The notes: generated from the sequence alone by a model not told the origin. DNA of 64,000 nucleotides from Anaerobutyricum hallii (GCF_900209925.1 NZ_LT907978.1:3381001-3445000); one strand, 5' to 3'. Counted from the stretch's first letter, positions 25,408-33,891 are shown. Made by a program: numbers and translations.

Positions 25408-26481
25408 ATGAAAAGAATTGGTATGCTGACCAGCGGTGGAGATTGTCAGAGTTTAAATGCTACCATGCGTGGTGTTGTAAAGGGTCTTAATGTCCTTGAG
25501 GGAAATGTTGAGATTTACGGCTTCATTGATGGGTATAAAGGATTAATTTACGGCAACTACAAACGACTGACTTCTCAGGATTTTTCAGGTATTCTGACAA
25601 CCGGTGGTACAATCCTCGGTACATCCAGACAGCCTTTTAAGTTAATGAGAACTCCTGATGAAAACGGTCTTGATAAAGTAGAAGCAATGAAGGCAACTTA
25701 CCGTTACCTTGATTTAGACTGCCTCGTCATTCTCGGCGGTAATGGCAGCCAGAAAACAGCAAACCTTTTAAGAGAAGAAGGCCTTAATATTGTCTCCCTT
25801 CCAAAAACAATTGATAACGACCTCTGGGGAACAGATATGACTTTCGGTTTCCAGAGTGCCGTAGATATCGCTACACAGACAATTGACCGTATTCATACAA
25901 CTGCAGCTTCCCACAATCGTGTATTTATTGTAGAACTGATGGGACATAAAGTAGGATGGGTTACCCTCCATGCTGGAATCGCCGGAGGAGCGGATATCAT
26001 TCTCATCCCTGAAATTCCTTATGATCTTAGACACGTCATTGAAGCTATTAAACGCCGTAATGAACATGGAAAACAGTTCACTATCCTGGCAGTTGCAGAA
26101 GGTGCGATCTCAAAAGAAGATGCCCAGCTTTCAAAGAAACAGTACAAAGCAAAGCTTGCTAAGCGTAAATATTCTACCGTTGGTTATGAGCTTGCTTCAC
26201 AGATTGAAAAAGCAACCGGTCAGGAAGTGCGTGTCACGATTCCTGGTCATACACAGCGTGGCGGAAGCCCTGTTCCATTTGACCGCGTTATCTCCAGCCG
26301 CCTCGGAGTGGCAGCTGCAGAACTGATTGCCAAAGAAGATTACGGCAAACTGCTTATCATGAAAGGGTATGATGTAACTACACTTCCTCTGGAAAAAACA
26401 GCTGGAAAGTTAAAGTATGTCTCCCCAGATGATCAGATTGTGCTTCAGGCAAAACATCTTGGAATCTCTTTTGGGGATTAA
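25408..26481 (+). CDS. pfkA: 6-phosphofructokinase, mixed-substrate group III type
   Basis: A 357-residue phosphofructokinase. It phosphorylates fructose-6-phosphate in glycolysis. Motifs are 'MLTSGGDCQSLNATMRG', 'VILGGNGSQKTA', 'LPKTIDNDLWGTD', 'TAASHNRVFIVELMGHKVG' and 'GHTQRGGSP'. The phosphate-donor positions read Gly in GGNGS (equivalent to E. coli G104, ATP-type) but Lys in PKTIDND (equivalent to G124, Lys in PPi-type). That combination is typical of group III enzymes that usually use ATP. Asn replaces the Asp next to the donor-site Gly. The start at 25408 has GGGAG at 9 nt; the ATG at 25399 does not. Confidence 0.92.
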   Translation: MKRIGMLTSGGDCQSLNATMRGVVKGLNVLEGNVEIYGFIDGYKGLIYGNYKRLTSQDFSGILTTGGTILGTSRQPFKLMRTPDENGLDKVEAMKATYRYLDLDCLVILGGNGSQKTANLLREEGLNIVSLPKTIDNDLWGTDMTFGFQSAVDIATQTIDRIHTTAASHNRVFIVELMGHKVGWVTLHAGIAGGADIILIPEIPYDLRHVIEAIKRRNEHGKQFTILAVAEGAISKEDAQLSKKQYKAKLAKRKYSTVGYELASQIEKATGQEVRVTIPGHTQRGGSPVPFDRVISSRLGVAAAELIAKEDYGKLLIMKGYDVTTLPLEKTAGKLKYVSPDDQIVLQAKHLGISFGD

Positions 26482-26488
26482 GAAAAAC

Positions 26489-26512
26489 AGAGGCTGTCGC
26501 AAAACAGCCTCT
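26489..26512 (-). terminator. GAGGCTGT hairpin 3' of pfkA
   Basis: A 9-bp stem AGAGGCTGT/ACAGCCTCT with a CGCAAA loop begins 7 bp after the pfkA stop. T-richness follows only on the minus strand, so as a terminator it serves transcripts from the decayed island to its right. The 'GGCTGTCGCAAAA' wording also resembles transposon ends, so it may be a leftover of a mobile element. Confidence 0.5.
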
Positions 26513-26544
26513 AACCCTATGACAGAGTGGTGCATATATAACAT

Positions 26545-26796
26545 AGAAATCGTCAAACCACAAAATTCCGAGATGCGTAGACCGGTTTTAAATAATATGT
26601 AGATTCCCTCATAATACCTGCAAAAATGAGAATCTTCCTTCACAAATCGTAGAAACTTACGTTCCTCTGCTCTGCTGATTACCTCTCTTGTCACACTGTC
26701 ATTCACAACCACTTCCATTAGCTGAAACTGAAATGGATTTTTCCTGATCAGGTCATCATCCACCGCCAACTGAAATGCCGGGTGAAGAACTCCTCG
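26545..26796 (-). pseudogene. Fragment of a Tn916-type tyrosine recombinase (integrase)
   Basis: About 80 codons read as 'HPAFQLAVDDDLIRKNPF', then 'NDSVTREVISRAEERKFL', then 'YILFKTGLRISEFCGLTIS'. That is the middle of Tn916/Tn1545-family integrases, around the first catalytic Arg (the R of GLRISE). The start of the protein and everything after the first catalytic Arg, including the His-x-x-Arg and Tyr residues, are gone. The frame runs into the hairpin after pfkA. It cannot be active. It records an old integration next to pfkA. Confidence 0.75.
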
Positions 26797-26835
26797 GATT
26801 GAATGAATGGAACTATAGCTTTTCTTTTCTACCTG

Positions 26836-26976
26836 CTAAAGATGTATCAGCCAACATTTTGTATGCAAGATCAGAGTCCTTGCTGCCGCAACATGCTGAC
26901 GCTGGCCGCCGGACATCTTGGACGGAAACTTATCCAGAACATTGGTAAGATTTTCAATATTCAAAATTGGTTTCAT
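26836..26976 (-). pseudogene. Remnant of an ABC transporter ATPase (internal deletion)
   Basis: A 46-codon frame beginning MKPILNIENL with a good AGGAGG ribosome binding site, which is a normal ABC-ATPase start. It then jumps directly to 'LDKFPSKMSGGQRQHVAAAR', the signature-motif region. About 100 codons including Walker A are missing. A shifted frame just beyond still carries an ADTSLAG sequence like a decayed Walker B end. It is a broken gene, probably of the bacitracin/antimicrobial-peptide export subfamily (inference from 'LDKFP...LSGGQ'-like wording). Confidence 0.7.
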
Positions 26977-27089
26977 GTGAATACCTCCTATCCATTTCTG
27001 GGTAAATGATAGCACAGAAACACAATAAATAACACTTACAATCGCTGTAAGGATTCTGTTCCCCGATGCTCTGATTGTTCTATATGTAA

Positions 27090-27728
27090 TTATTCATTTG
27101 CTTCATTATAAAAGCTGTTACTAATCAAATGCTTTATGCAATCTGGAATTTTCTTATCCTTATCTTCAACCAATAAAACATCATACTTCGCTACACTGGC
27201 GTCCTTTGAAAAAATGAAATCTATGATTTCTCCATCGTTACTTTTTTCAACAGATGAATCCTTAACTCGTAAAGACATTGGCAAGAAAAAATCATTAATC
27301 TTGTTTCCACCTCTATCTATGTTTTCTGTCAGCCCTAATGTAAATTCCAAATTTGTAACGCTGAGCTTATATGTAATTGTCATAGTCTGCATATCCTTAA
27401 GAACACAAACCATCTCATTTGTTAATTCTGGCAACCGCTTCAAACATGGAAGTTTCTTTTTGGCATTTGCATATACATGTCTTGCATCAAAATAGAACTG
27501 ATTATTTGTAAGAATAGCCTTTTTTGCATTCCTATAAAAATCCTTTGCAGAAAGTCTTGTCTCCACTCCTGTTAAATGCAGAAAATGATCCACCGGAAAA
27601 GAAACTTCAAAATATTCATCTCCATATACATACAGAAACGTTTTACCCGCTAAACTCTGGCTATATACAATTGCCGCCTTTATAATACCTTGTCGTATTG
27701 CGTTTTTCTTATCTACCTTTGTTGCCAT
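27090..27728 (-). CDS. PBECR4-type predicted nuclease domain protein
   Basis: A 212-residue protein. The core 'LAGKTFLYVYGDEYFEVSFP', then 'DHFLHLTGVETRLSAKDFYR', 'FDARHVYANAKKKLPCLKRL' and 'DFFLPMSLRVKDSSVE' match my memory of the PBECR4 family (phage-Barnase/EndoU/ColicinE5-D/RelE-like nucleases), which are predicted RNases or toxins. There is no signal peptide or membrane segment. The start at 27728 follows GAGG. A structured RNA (27745-28003) ending in a strong hairpin lies immediately upstream on the same strand, an arrangement like RNA-antitoxin systems. The flanks are mobile-element remnants, so recent transfer is likely. Catalytic residues cannot be assigned with confidence. Confidence 0.65.
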   Translation of the reverse strand: MATKVDKKNAIRQGIIKAAIVYSQSLAGKTFLYVYGDEYFEVSFPVDHFLHLTGVETRLSAKDFYRNAKKAILTNNQFYFDARHVYANAKKKLPCLKRLPELTNEMVCVLKDMQTMTITYKLSVTNLEFTLGLTENIDRGGNKINDFFLPMSLRVKDSSVEKSNDGEIIDFIFSKDASVAKYDVLLVEDKDKKIPDCIKHLISNSFYNEANE

Positions 27729-27744
27729 TTATACCTCACACGCA

Positions 27745-28003
27745 AAGAAGAGTGTGGCATTTAACCACACTCTTCTGAGAATTACTTTTGTAAAAGAGTT
27801 TTCTGCTGGTTGTCAGCCTCGGTACCCAGTTAAGATACCCATAACGACGTGGAAATCATTAAGTCCCCCACGTGGACTACAACTTTATCCAAGTTGCCAA
27901 GCTCGATGCCCAGTTAAGACATCTAATGAGATGGAATTTTATCCTGCTCCATCTGCAGCCCAACTTTTAACGATGCTCTTACATCGAGAACATTTCTGTT
28001 CTT
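27745..28003 (-). ncRNA. Two-module structured RNA upstream of the PBECR4 gene
   Basis: Two tandem modules about 84 nt apart share a plan. Each has hairpin A (AGATGGA/TCCATCT at 27929-27954; ACGTGG/CCACGT at 27847-27873), a short linker, then hairpin B (GATG/CATC at 27905-27923; GGTA/TACC at 27821-27839). The 11-nt loop of hairpin B is identical in both, TCTTAACTGGG. Then comes CGAG-C-TGRCAAC. The stems differ between modules but stay paired, with two compensatory changes in A and two in B. Further small hairpins precede module 1 (GAACA-GAAA-TGTTC; CGATG/CATCG). A promoter lies directly upstream and a 12-bp hairpin closes the 3' end. No known RNA family is recognised. Both the boundaries and the claim that it is transcribed are inference. 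Confidence 0.65.
27746..27776 (-). terminator. Hairpin between the structured RNA and the PBECR4 gene
   Basis: A perfect 12-bp stem (AGAAGAGTGTGG with CCACACTCTTCT) and a 7-nt loop. Its minus-strand 3' side is followed only by a weak TT tract and then, 8 nt on, by the ribosome binding site of the nuclease gene. It could be a leaky terminator that lets a fraction of transcripts reach the gene, or an RNA-processing stem. Confidence 0.65.
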
Positions 28004-28009
28004 ACTTTT

Positions 28010-28037
28010 ATTATACTCAATCAATCAAAAAAATCAA
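28010..28037 (-). promoter_or_regulatory. Promoter of the structured RNA
   Basis: On the minus strand TTGATT (28032-28037), a 16-bp spacer and a perfect TATAAT (28010-28015). The predicted start is near 28003, just before the first small hairpin. Confidence 0.7.
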
Positions 28038-28099
28038 CACAGCTCTGCAAATTTTAATTATTTCCAATATGATTAAATCGGTCTCGTACGATTCCAACT

Positions 28100-29140
28100 C
28101 TATTTATTCTTACATAATAGTCTACTTAACATAGTGAGTAGAAATCCTCCTATAAGTCCTCCTATATGAGCTGCATTATCAACTCCATTAGAGAAGAAAC
28201 CATAGGATAATGCGGAACATACCATAAAGATCATTCCTGTTAATCCGATTTCTTCTACTCTGTGTCTCTTTTTCTGAATAAGATCTGCCAGGATACAGAA
28301 TAGCAGTCCACCCATAACTCCAAAGATCGCTCCGGATGCTCCAGCTCCTACTGTGTTTGGACTGGCTCCCAAGGTAAAAATTACTGAGGTTACCGCTCCT
28401 GCTAATCCTGCTCCGATATATATAATAAAATATGCCAGCTTTCCGGTGATTCTTTCTAATCTGCATCCAATTAATAATAAAATGAGCATATTCTGGAGAA
28501 GATGGTCTGCTCCAAAGTGGAGAAACATTGATGTGAACAGGCGATAATATTGTCCTTTTTCTACAATATCTACCCAATCCATCGCGCCATGTGTCGCCAT
28601 AAATTCTGCATTTGTTGTATCTCCAAAAAAGCTCAATACCACAAAGACAAACACGTTGATAAGAACAAGCATCGTATTCACTGGTGTTAACATCTGATGA
28701 AGTTCTTTTTTCTCTTCTGCGGCTTGTTTTTGCAAAAATTTCTGCGTAAATGGCTCTAGATCATTTTCCAGATTATAATATTCTGATTTTTGATACTCAT
28801 AAATATAGAGCTGTCCTGCCTTTATGTCAAAAAACCATACATCCGGATAACTTTCTGCTTCTTTTCTTTCCTCTGTATCCGGCGCTCCCTGTCTCAGTAT
28901 CAATAGCAGATGTTCTACTTTTTTCTGGTACTTTATCATAATCTGACGTTCGATATCCGCCATTTCTCTTTCCCGTTGTTCTAACGACATCTTTTTCTGT
29001 CCCGGTAATACCGGAGGAACAATCTCAAGCAGCGATAACTTTCCATTGGTATCCTTTCCCCATAAAATCTTTGAATCATATTTTATTCTCTGAAATCCCT
29101 GGTGAAATAAGAATTCCTGCAATGCTTCTGTAAATTCCAT
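28100..29140 (-). CDS. Rhomboid-family intramembrane serine protease
   Basis: A 346-residue protein. About 150 soluble residues are followed by a rhomboid core of six membrane helices (about 152-343). Catalytic dyad: Ser in GAGASGAIFG (S269) and His in AAHIGG (H325). The oxyanion-helping HxxxN is 'HLLQN' (H213, N217). The N-terminal domain contains coiled or charged segments such as 'REREMADIERQIMI' of unknown fold. Rhomboids cleave membrane helices. Its place as the last gene of the Tad operon hints that a pilin or TadE-like protein could be a substrate, but this is inference. Confidence 0.92.
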   Translation of the reverse strand: MEFTEALQEFLFHQGFQRIKYDSKILWGKDTNGKLSLLEIVPPVLPGQKKMSLEQREREMADIERQIMIKYQKKVEHLLLILRQGAPDTEERKEAESYPDVWFFDIKAGQLYIYEYQKSEYYNLENDLEPFTQKFLQKQAAEEKKELHQMLTPVNTMLVLINVFVFVVLSFFGDTTNAEFMATHGAMDWVDIVEKGQYYRLFTSMFLHFGADHLLQNMLILLLIGCRLERITGKLAYFIIYIGAGLAGAVTSVIFTLGASPNTVGAGASGAIFGVMGGLLFCILADLIQKKRHRVEEIGLTGMIFMVCSALSYGFFSNGVDNAAHIGGLIGGFLLTMLSRLLCKNK

Positions 29141-29223
29141 AAAATCTCCTGCTTACCTTTCTTTATCGTATTATCCCCATTATATAAGGGATGGCATTTT
29201 AGTGCAAGAGACCGCATACTATA

Positions 29224-30717
29224 TTACTGGATTGTTGTGTGTTCCAACAGAAATCTATATTCTTTTTGTGCAAAACGCACCGTTGCTCCTTCTTGTAATC
29301 TTTCCTGGCTGCCTTTTTTTATTTTCCTTCCGTCTATCCACGTTCCATTTGTTGAATCTAAATCTCGCAGAATATATCCTTCTCCCCCGTTTTCGTAAAA
29401 AGCTTCTAATATCACTGCATGTTCTCTGCTTACTGTTTTGTCTGATATTTTTAACTGATTTACCCCTTCTGCACTGCCAATGTAAAACGGACAGCTTTTT
29501 ATGATAGAAACAATGCCGGTTTCCATATCTCGAAGCATCGGATAAAAAGATTCTTTTTCTAAACTCAAAATAGTTGTTCCTTCTCCCTCGGTATTCCAAT
29601 CTGTTTTCATATCCCATTCCGCTTCTGTTTTTACTACTGACATATCTTTGTTTCCTCTTCTATTGTATTGCTCTGCATTATCATTTTCTCTATTTTTCTT
29701 ATTATAATCAGCCAAACATGTCTCTGGCGCTTTTCTGATTCGTCTAAGTTCTCTAAAACATTTTAATATTGCAAGTACAAAGGCTGCTATAAATAATATT
29801 CCCCCGATACAATATCTGAGAAGAATTTCTGTAAACCCTTTTGTGATTCCGGAAACTATACAAATACTCTCAAACACAATTGCTGCGATACTGGCAATTC
29901 CGAGAATGCTAAGCAAGCTTATATATATGAACTTCTGATACGATGGCTTTTTAGCATTTATTTTCTGAACAGAAGGTTGATCTGCTTCTTTAAAGTATTC
30001 CCTTTCCGGTTCTTTCACTCTTTCCTCTGCTAAGTCTTCCCTGAAAAATTCTTCGTATGAATTTCTTTTTATATATTCTTCCTCTTTTTCTTCTGTACAC
30101 AGATAATTTTCCAATAATTCTTTTGAAAATCCCAATTTACGAACTTTATTATACACCTTATATATATACCGCACTGCTTTATCATCCTCATAATCTATCT
30201 GGATGAGCATCCATTCAAAGAAAGCTTCTATTCTGGCCTGGAGGTTTTCCCTATATGTTTTAGGACTGTAAATCCACTGCATCGTTCCGTCTGCACTTTC
30301 ATAAATATATTCCGGTGATAATTCCACATAATTCAGGTTCAACATATAATCATCTATTTCCTGTATTAAATCACTTATACTCTGCAGGATCCTTTTGCAT
30401 TTATCCTGTGATAACGGTTCATTTTTTTCCTGCATTTTTAATGATCTTCTTCCTGTTATGTCAAATAGCAGGCTTTTTTCTCCATCTTTTTCCCGAAGCT
30501 GTACCGGCACCAGCATTCTTAGAGAATTACGATTCAACACTTCATATTCTACAGATAAATAATAATCTAACCCACAATCAGTCATGTTCTGTTTTATTTC
30601 AAAACCGACATCTTCTTTATCTGATATTTCGTTATCTAGTATTTCTTTATTTAATATTTCTTTATGTTCAATTACACTTAACAGATAGGTATGTGTCCCT
30701 TCTTTTACAATATCCAC
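29224..30717 (-). CDS. DUF6382 and FHA-domain membrane protein of the Tad locus
   Basis: A 497-residue protein. The N-terminal DUF6382 region (about 1-205) has 'GLDYYLSVEYEVLN' and 'LNLNYVELSPEYIYESADG'. Two membrane helices follow (about 265-315), then a cytoplasmic C-terminal FHA domain (about 405-492) with 'FYIGSAEGVNQLKI', 'SREHAVILEA' and 'STNGTWIDGRKI'. FHA domains bind phosphothreonine. The protein may place phospho-dependent control over pilus assembly, though no kinase is in the window. The start is taken as GTG at 30717 with GAGGG close upstream; alternative starts are possible. This pairing with Tad genes recurs in Lachnospiraceae (from memory). Confidence 0.8.
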   Translation of the reverse strand: MDIVKEGTHTYLLSVIEHKEILNKEILDNEISDKEDVGFEIKQNMTDCGLDYYLSVEYEVLNRNSLRMLVPVQLREKDGEKSLLFDITGRRSLKMQEKNEPLSQDKCKRILQSISDLIQEIDDYMLNLNYVELSPEYIYESADGTMQWIYSPKTYRENLQARIEAFFEWMLIQIDYEDDKAVRYIYKVYNKVRKLGFSKELLENYLCTEEKEEEYIKRNSYEEFFREDLAEERVKEPEREYFKEADQPSVQKINAKKPSYQKFIYISLLSILGIASIAAIVFESICIVSGITKGFTEILLRYCIGGILFIAAFVLAILKCFRELRRIRKAPETCLADYNKKNRENDNAEQYNRRGNKDMSVVKTEAEWDMKTDWNTEGEGTTILSLEKESFYPMLRDMETGIVSIIKSCPFYIGSAEGVNQLKISDKTVSREHAVILEAFYENGGEGYILRDLDSTNGTWIDGRKIKKGSQERLQEGATVRFAQKEYRFLLEHTTIQ

Positions 30718-30844
30718 AATCCCTCACACTCTCTCCTCTTCTATTTTTGTTTGTCTTTTTATCTGTTTGTGCATTGTTTTTGATTTTTATTTCTGTATTG
30801 TAATCTTTCTTTATTGCAATCTTTCTTTGATTCTTTATTTCTTC

Positions 30845-31363
30845 TTACTTCTTCGCTGTCTGTTTTCTAAGAAGTTCCTCTTCATTGCTTATAACTGCTT
30901 TTTCTTTGCATGTAAATGTCCATCCAGCTGTTCCCGTATACTCCCTGCTCCCCCACACAGGAATCAAAAACCGGATCGATGCACTTGCTGATACTTTATC
31001 TTCTGAAAAACTCACTCCGTTTTTGCACAGGGTTGTACCACTTAAACGTGTTGAAATTCTTTTTGCCAGCCTTGCTTTTGCCTTTCCGATAAGCTGACCT
31101 CTATTATTATGCCGAAGAAAATTTTTATTACGACTTAATAATTGCTGTGGCTTATACGTTCCATCTATCAGATTTCCATCTGTCTTCCATACATCTGCCG
31201 TCTCATCGGCTAGTCGAATCGTCTCGCTCTTTACTGACGACATATCAATTAGAAAAATACCAAAGAATATTTCTATAACGATTATCATCAAAATAATCGG
31301 TACAATGCAGGCTGCTTCTACTGTCATCATCCCCCGATTATCCATTTTTCTTATTCCTATCAT
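30845..31363 (-). CDS. TadE-like pilus assembly protein
   Basis: A 172-residue protein with an N-terminal TadE signature. 'MDNRGMMTVEAACIVPIILM' gives the Gly before a processing site, the conserved Glu (V-E-A) and a hydrophobic helix, the pattern of TadE pseudopilins. The remaining ~140 residues form an extracytoplasmic domain. The ATG at 31363 follows AGGAGG and starts 2 bp after the preceding gene, so it is tightly coupled. Probably a minor pilin or a component of the Tad pilus base. Confidence 0.82.
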   Translation of the reverse strand: MIGIRKMDNRGMMTVEAACIVPIILMIIVIEIFFGIFLIDMSSVKSETIRLADETADVWKTDGNLIDGTYKPQQLLSRNKNFLRHNNRGQLIGKAKARLAKRISTRLSGTTLCKNGVSFSEDKVSASASIRFLIPVWGSREYTGTAGWTFTCKEKAVISNEEELLRKQTAKK

Positions 31364-31365
31364 AA

Positions 31366-32250
31366 TTACCTCCTAGAAGCACAGCGTGAACATGGCCGCA
31401 AGTTTCCGACATCCTTTAACTTTACCGCTTTTATCGTTCTTTTTAATCCACTACATCCCAGTGTAGAATGATAGCAGTCCCCATAGGCTGTTACAAATAA
31501 TGCCGATGGATTTTTCCCTTTCTTTATACACTTCTCACAGGCAGCATATTTTGATGAATGAAGAACTTCCTGTATTGCTGCACTGCCGGTAATTTTTAAA
31601 CAGATATGTGAGCAGGAAGAATCTTTATGGTATACTACTCCATTTTCTGCAACATAAACAATCTGATTATCCCCGGCTTCCTCATATTCTCCCCAGTGCT
31701 TTACATATCCTGAAAATATCCTTCTTTTTACCGTTGTTTTTTTTCGAAATCGCAATCCTGAAAAAAAGGGTACCGGAACCTTTAATGTATATGCCGCTTT
31801 TATCTGCAGTTGTTCTCCCTCTAATAAAGTAGAATGTATTGAAATTCCTCTCTTCCCGCCATCAATAAGATTCTCACATAAGGAACCACCTTCATATATC
31901 GAAAAAAACACTCCTCTTGCATTCTGCGGTTGCTGTACGACTGCTTTCTGGGCGCATACCTTTGCCGTCTGAGATGCTGCATAATGTACTTCTGTTTCTA
32001 TTAAAACCATCTGCGCTAATGCCATAAAACAACATAATACGCATATAAAAACAGGAAAAACTAATGAAGTTTCTACGGTTATCGATGCTCTGGAGGAGCC
32101 AAAGCAGGATGCTCTGTTTCTCTTAAGTAAAATCCATCTTTCGACTCGTGCCTGGAGAGGCTTTTCTTTTCCTATTAATTTATTTTTCGAACATAGAACA
32201 TTACACATACCCAAAAAGGAGTTTTTTATTATGTGTCTTAAAAAGAGCAC
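31366..32250 (-). CDS. TadE-like protein with a Cys/His-rich C-terminus
   Basis: A 294-residue protein with 'SITVETSLVFPVFICVLC', the TadE-type Glu and hydrophobic segment, at about residues 56-80. The mature part ends in two Cys-rich units. The first has 'YHKDSSCSHI' then 'YAACEKC'. The second has 'CYHSTLGCSGL' then 'RPCSRCA'. Each repeat has a His-x5-Cys plus Cys-x2-Cys pattern that looks like a metal or disulfide knot, and so gives an internal duplication. The start is GTG at 32250 with GAGGGGG upstream; shorter starts are possible because residues 1-50 are not conserved. In Tad operons two TadE/F-like proteins are normal. Confidence 0.78.
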   Translation of the reverse strand: MLFLRHIIKNSFLGMCNVLCSKNKLIGKEKPLQARVERWILLKRNRASCFGSSRASITVETSLVFPVFICVLCCFMALAQMVLIETEVHYAASQTAKVCAQKAVVQQPQNARGVFFSIYEGGSLCENLIDGGKRGISIHSTLLEGEQLQIKAAYTLKVPVPFFSGLRFRKKTTVKRRIFSGYVKHWGEYEEAGDNQIVYVAENGVVYHKDSSCSHICLKITGSAAIQEVLHSSKYAACEKCIKKGKNPSALFVTAYGDCYHSTLGCSGLKRTIKAVKLKDVGNLRPCSRCASRR

Positions 32251-32307
32251 CCTGCTTCACCCCCTCTTCGAGCAGATACTCTTAAAAAAATATCTGCCCG
32301 ATTTTCA

Positions 32308-33891
32308 CTAATAACTAACCTGCTTTTCAAACTTCATTTTTACTGATCCAAAAGAAAGGCTTCCCTTCCATTTATAGGAAAACAGACAATTTTCCATTAA
32401 AAAACCTGCTTCTTTACACGCTGTGTTTTCCTGCATAATATCCATCATGCGATAACATAGTATCGTAGAATTCCCTTTCATAAAAAGTAAGACTTTCAGA
32501 TAATCCTTATATGATATATTGTGTTTTCCTTTTTTTACGGTCTTCTTTTCCTTTAACTGCTTTACCATTGTTTTCAGTTCCAGATTCCAGTTTCCTCTGT
32601 CCTTTGTTAATGAAATCTCCCCTCCTTCAAATAATGTGTGCAGCTCCAGAAGAGATTCCCCATAGCTTAAAACCGCTCTCAACATCATCTGCACTGCCTT
32701 TGCGGTCTGTGGTATTCCCACAACACCGGTTAGTGCCGAAGCCATTAGATTCACCTGGGACTGTATTTCCGCATCCCTGCCTGTAAAAATGTAATTATTT
32801 ATAAATCGTAACAAAAGAATATCATTCGCCACTCTTTTAAGATTATCCAGATCGGAGGGCTGTCCTTTGATTAGATATTCTTTTTCATATGCCAGAACCT
32901 GTTCCTGCACATCGTTCTTTTCTTCTTTTTCTTCTTTTCCTTCTCTTCCTTCCTCACTGTAATCTAAAAAACATTCTTCTATATATGGAACAATATAGTT
33001 CTCTTTTGTCCACAATGTACTGTTCGTATTGATGGAGAAATCCACAGAAAGCATACTTTTTATCCCCTTTAATCCTGATCCGGAAAACAAAAATTCCTCA
33101 ACTTTGTGTTCTTCTTGTTCTCTTTTTTTCGCTCTTGATGGCAGATTCTCCTCTGGAATACTTTTTCGGGAAAGCTGTTCTGGATGATCGGAAACATAAA
33201 ATAAAATTCCTGTCTTTGTCAGAAGCTGTAACGCTTCCTTAATCTCCTTCCACGTTGTACGTTCTTTCTGTACTTCCTGGCTCACTGTTTCTTCCTCTGC
33301 TGTATCTTCTACTTTATTTTCCTCACTTTGCTCAATGTTACCTGTCTCTTCCTCCGCTTCATTTTGATATTCTTTTCTATCTACATTGTTCTTTTTTACA
33401 TTATTTATGAGCTGCTTTAATGTATCCTTCACCTTCTCTTCCTGACGGTACTTCATCCATTCCCGAATCTCATGTTTAAGATAAAGTCCATCTTCTTCTA
33501 CTGCTGTCACTTCTTCTGTCATCTTAAGAGAATTACAGAAGACATTAAAAAATGAATTCCCTGAAAAATACTGGTCCATATCTGCCTTCCCATCAGATAG
33601 AATATAATTTTTCTCTCGTGGATCAAGAAAAAATATATGATATTTATTAAAGAGTTCTCTGTCATAATTCGCAAGAATATTCTCTCCGGCATTCTTTACC
33701 GCGTCTTCCCCCAGTGCACTTGCACTATAACTGGATACCCCTTCTACAACAACAAAACTAAATCCTATAAGAACAATCAGCAGGAGAGATAAAAAAACTG
33801 TTATCTGTCCCTTTTCCTCAAATATCACTGTAATCTTCTTGCTGCTATATCTTAATTGCCCAGACAAATGTCTACCGAACAGAGCCTGCAT
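32308..33891 (-). CDS. DUF5702-family protein of the Tad operon
   Basis: A 527-residue protein of the DUF5702 group. A membrane segment near the N-terminus (about 30-50) follows a 'KGQITVFLSLLLIVLIGF' motif, with 'YDRELFNKYHIFFLD' after it. The middle is Glu-rich with predicted coiled coils (about 170-230). These proteins have the same N-terminal plan as TadG-like pilus-tip or pseudopilin-like proteins. The start overlaps the Flp1 gene end by 20 bp; it lacks an obvious ribosome binding site, so it may be translated by coupling. Function is not known for the family. Confidence 0.75.
   Translation of the reverse strand: MQALFGRHLSGQLRYSSKKITVIFEEKGQITVFLSLLLIVLIGFSFVVVEGVSSYSASALGEDAVKNAGENILANYDRELFNKYHIFFLDPREKNYILSDGKADMDQYFSGNSFFNVFCNSLKMTEEVTAVEEDGLYLKHEIREWMKYRQEEKVKDTLKQLINNVKKNNVDRKEYQNEAEEETGNIEQSEENKVEDTAEEETVSQEVQKERTTWKEIKEALQLLTKTGILFYVSDHPEQLSRKSIPEENLPSRAKKREQEEHKVEEFLFSGSGLKGIKSMLSVDFSINTNSTLWTKENYIVPYIEECFLDYSEEGREGKEEKEEKNDVQEQVLAYEKEYLIKGQPSDLDNLKRVANDILLLRFINNYIFTGRDAEIQSQVNLMASALTGVVGIPQTAKAVQMMLRAVLSYGESLLELHTLFEGGEISLTKDRGNWNLELKTMVKQLKEKKTVKKGKHNISYKDYLKVLLFMKGNSTILCYRMMDIMQENTACKEAGFLMENCLFSYKWKGSLSFGSVKMKFEKQVSY

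Noticed and set aside
27745-28003. CRISPR array or tracrRNA interpretation of the repeated sequence
   Set aside because: Only two ~84-nt modules with internal hairpins and no spacers or cas genes; the repeats differ in their stems.
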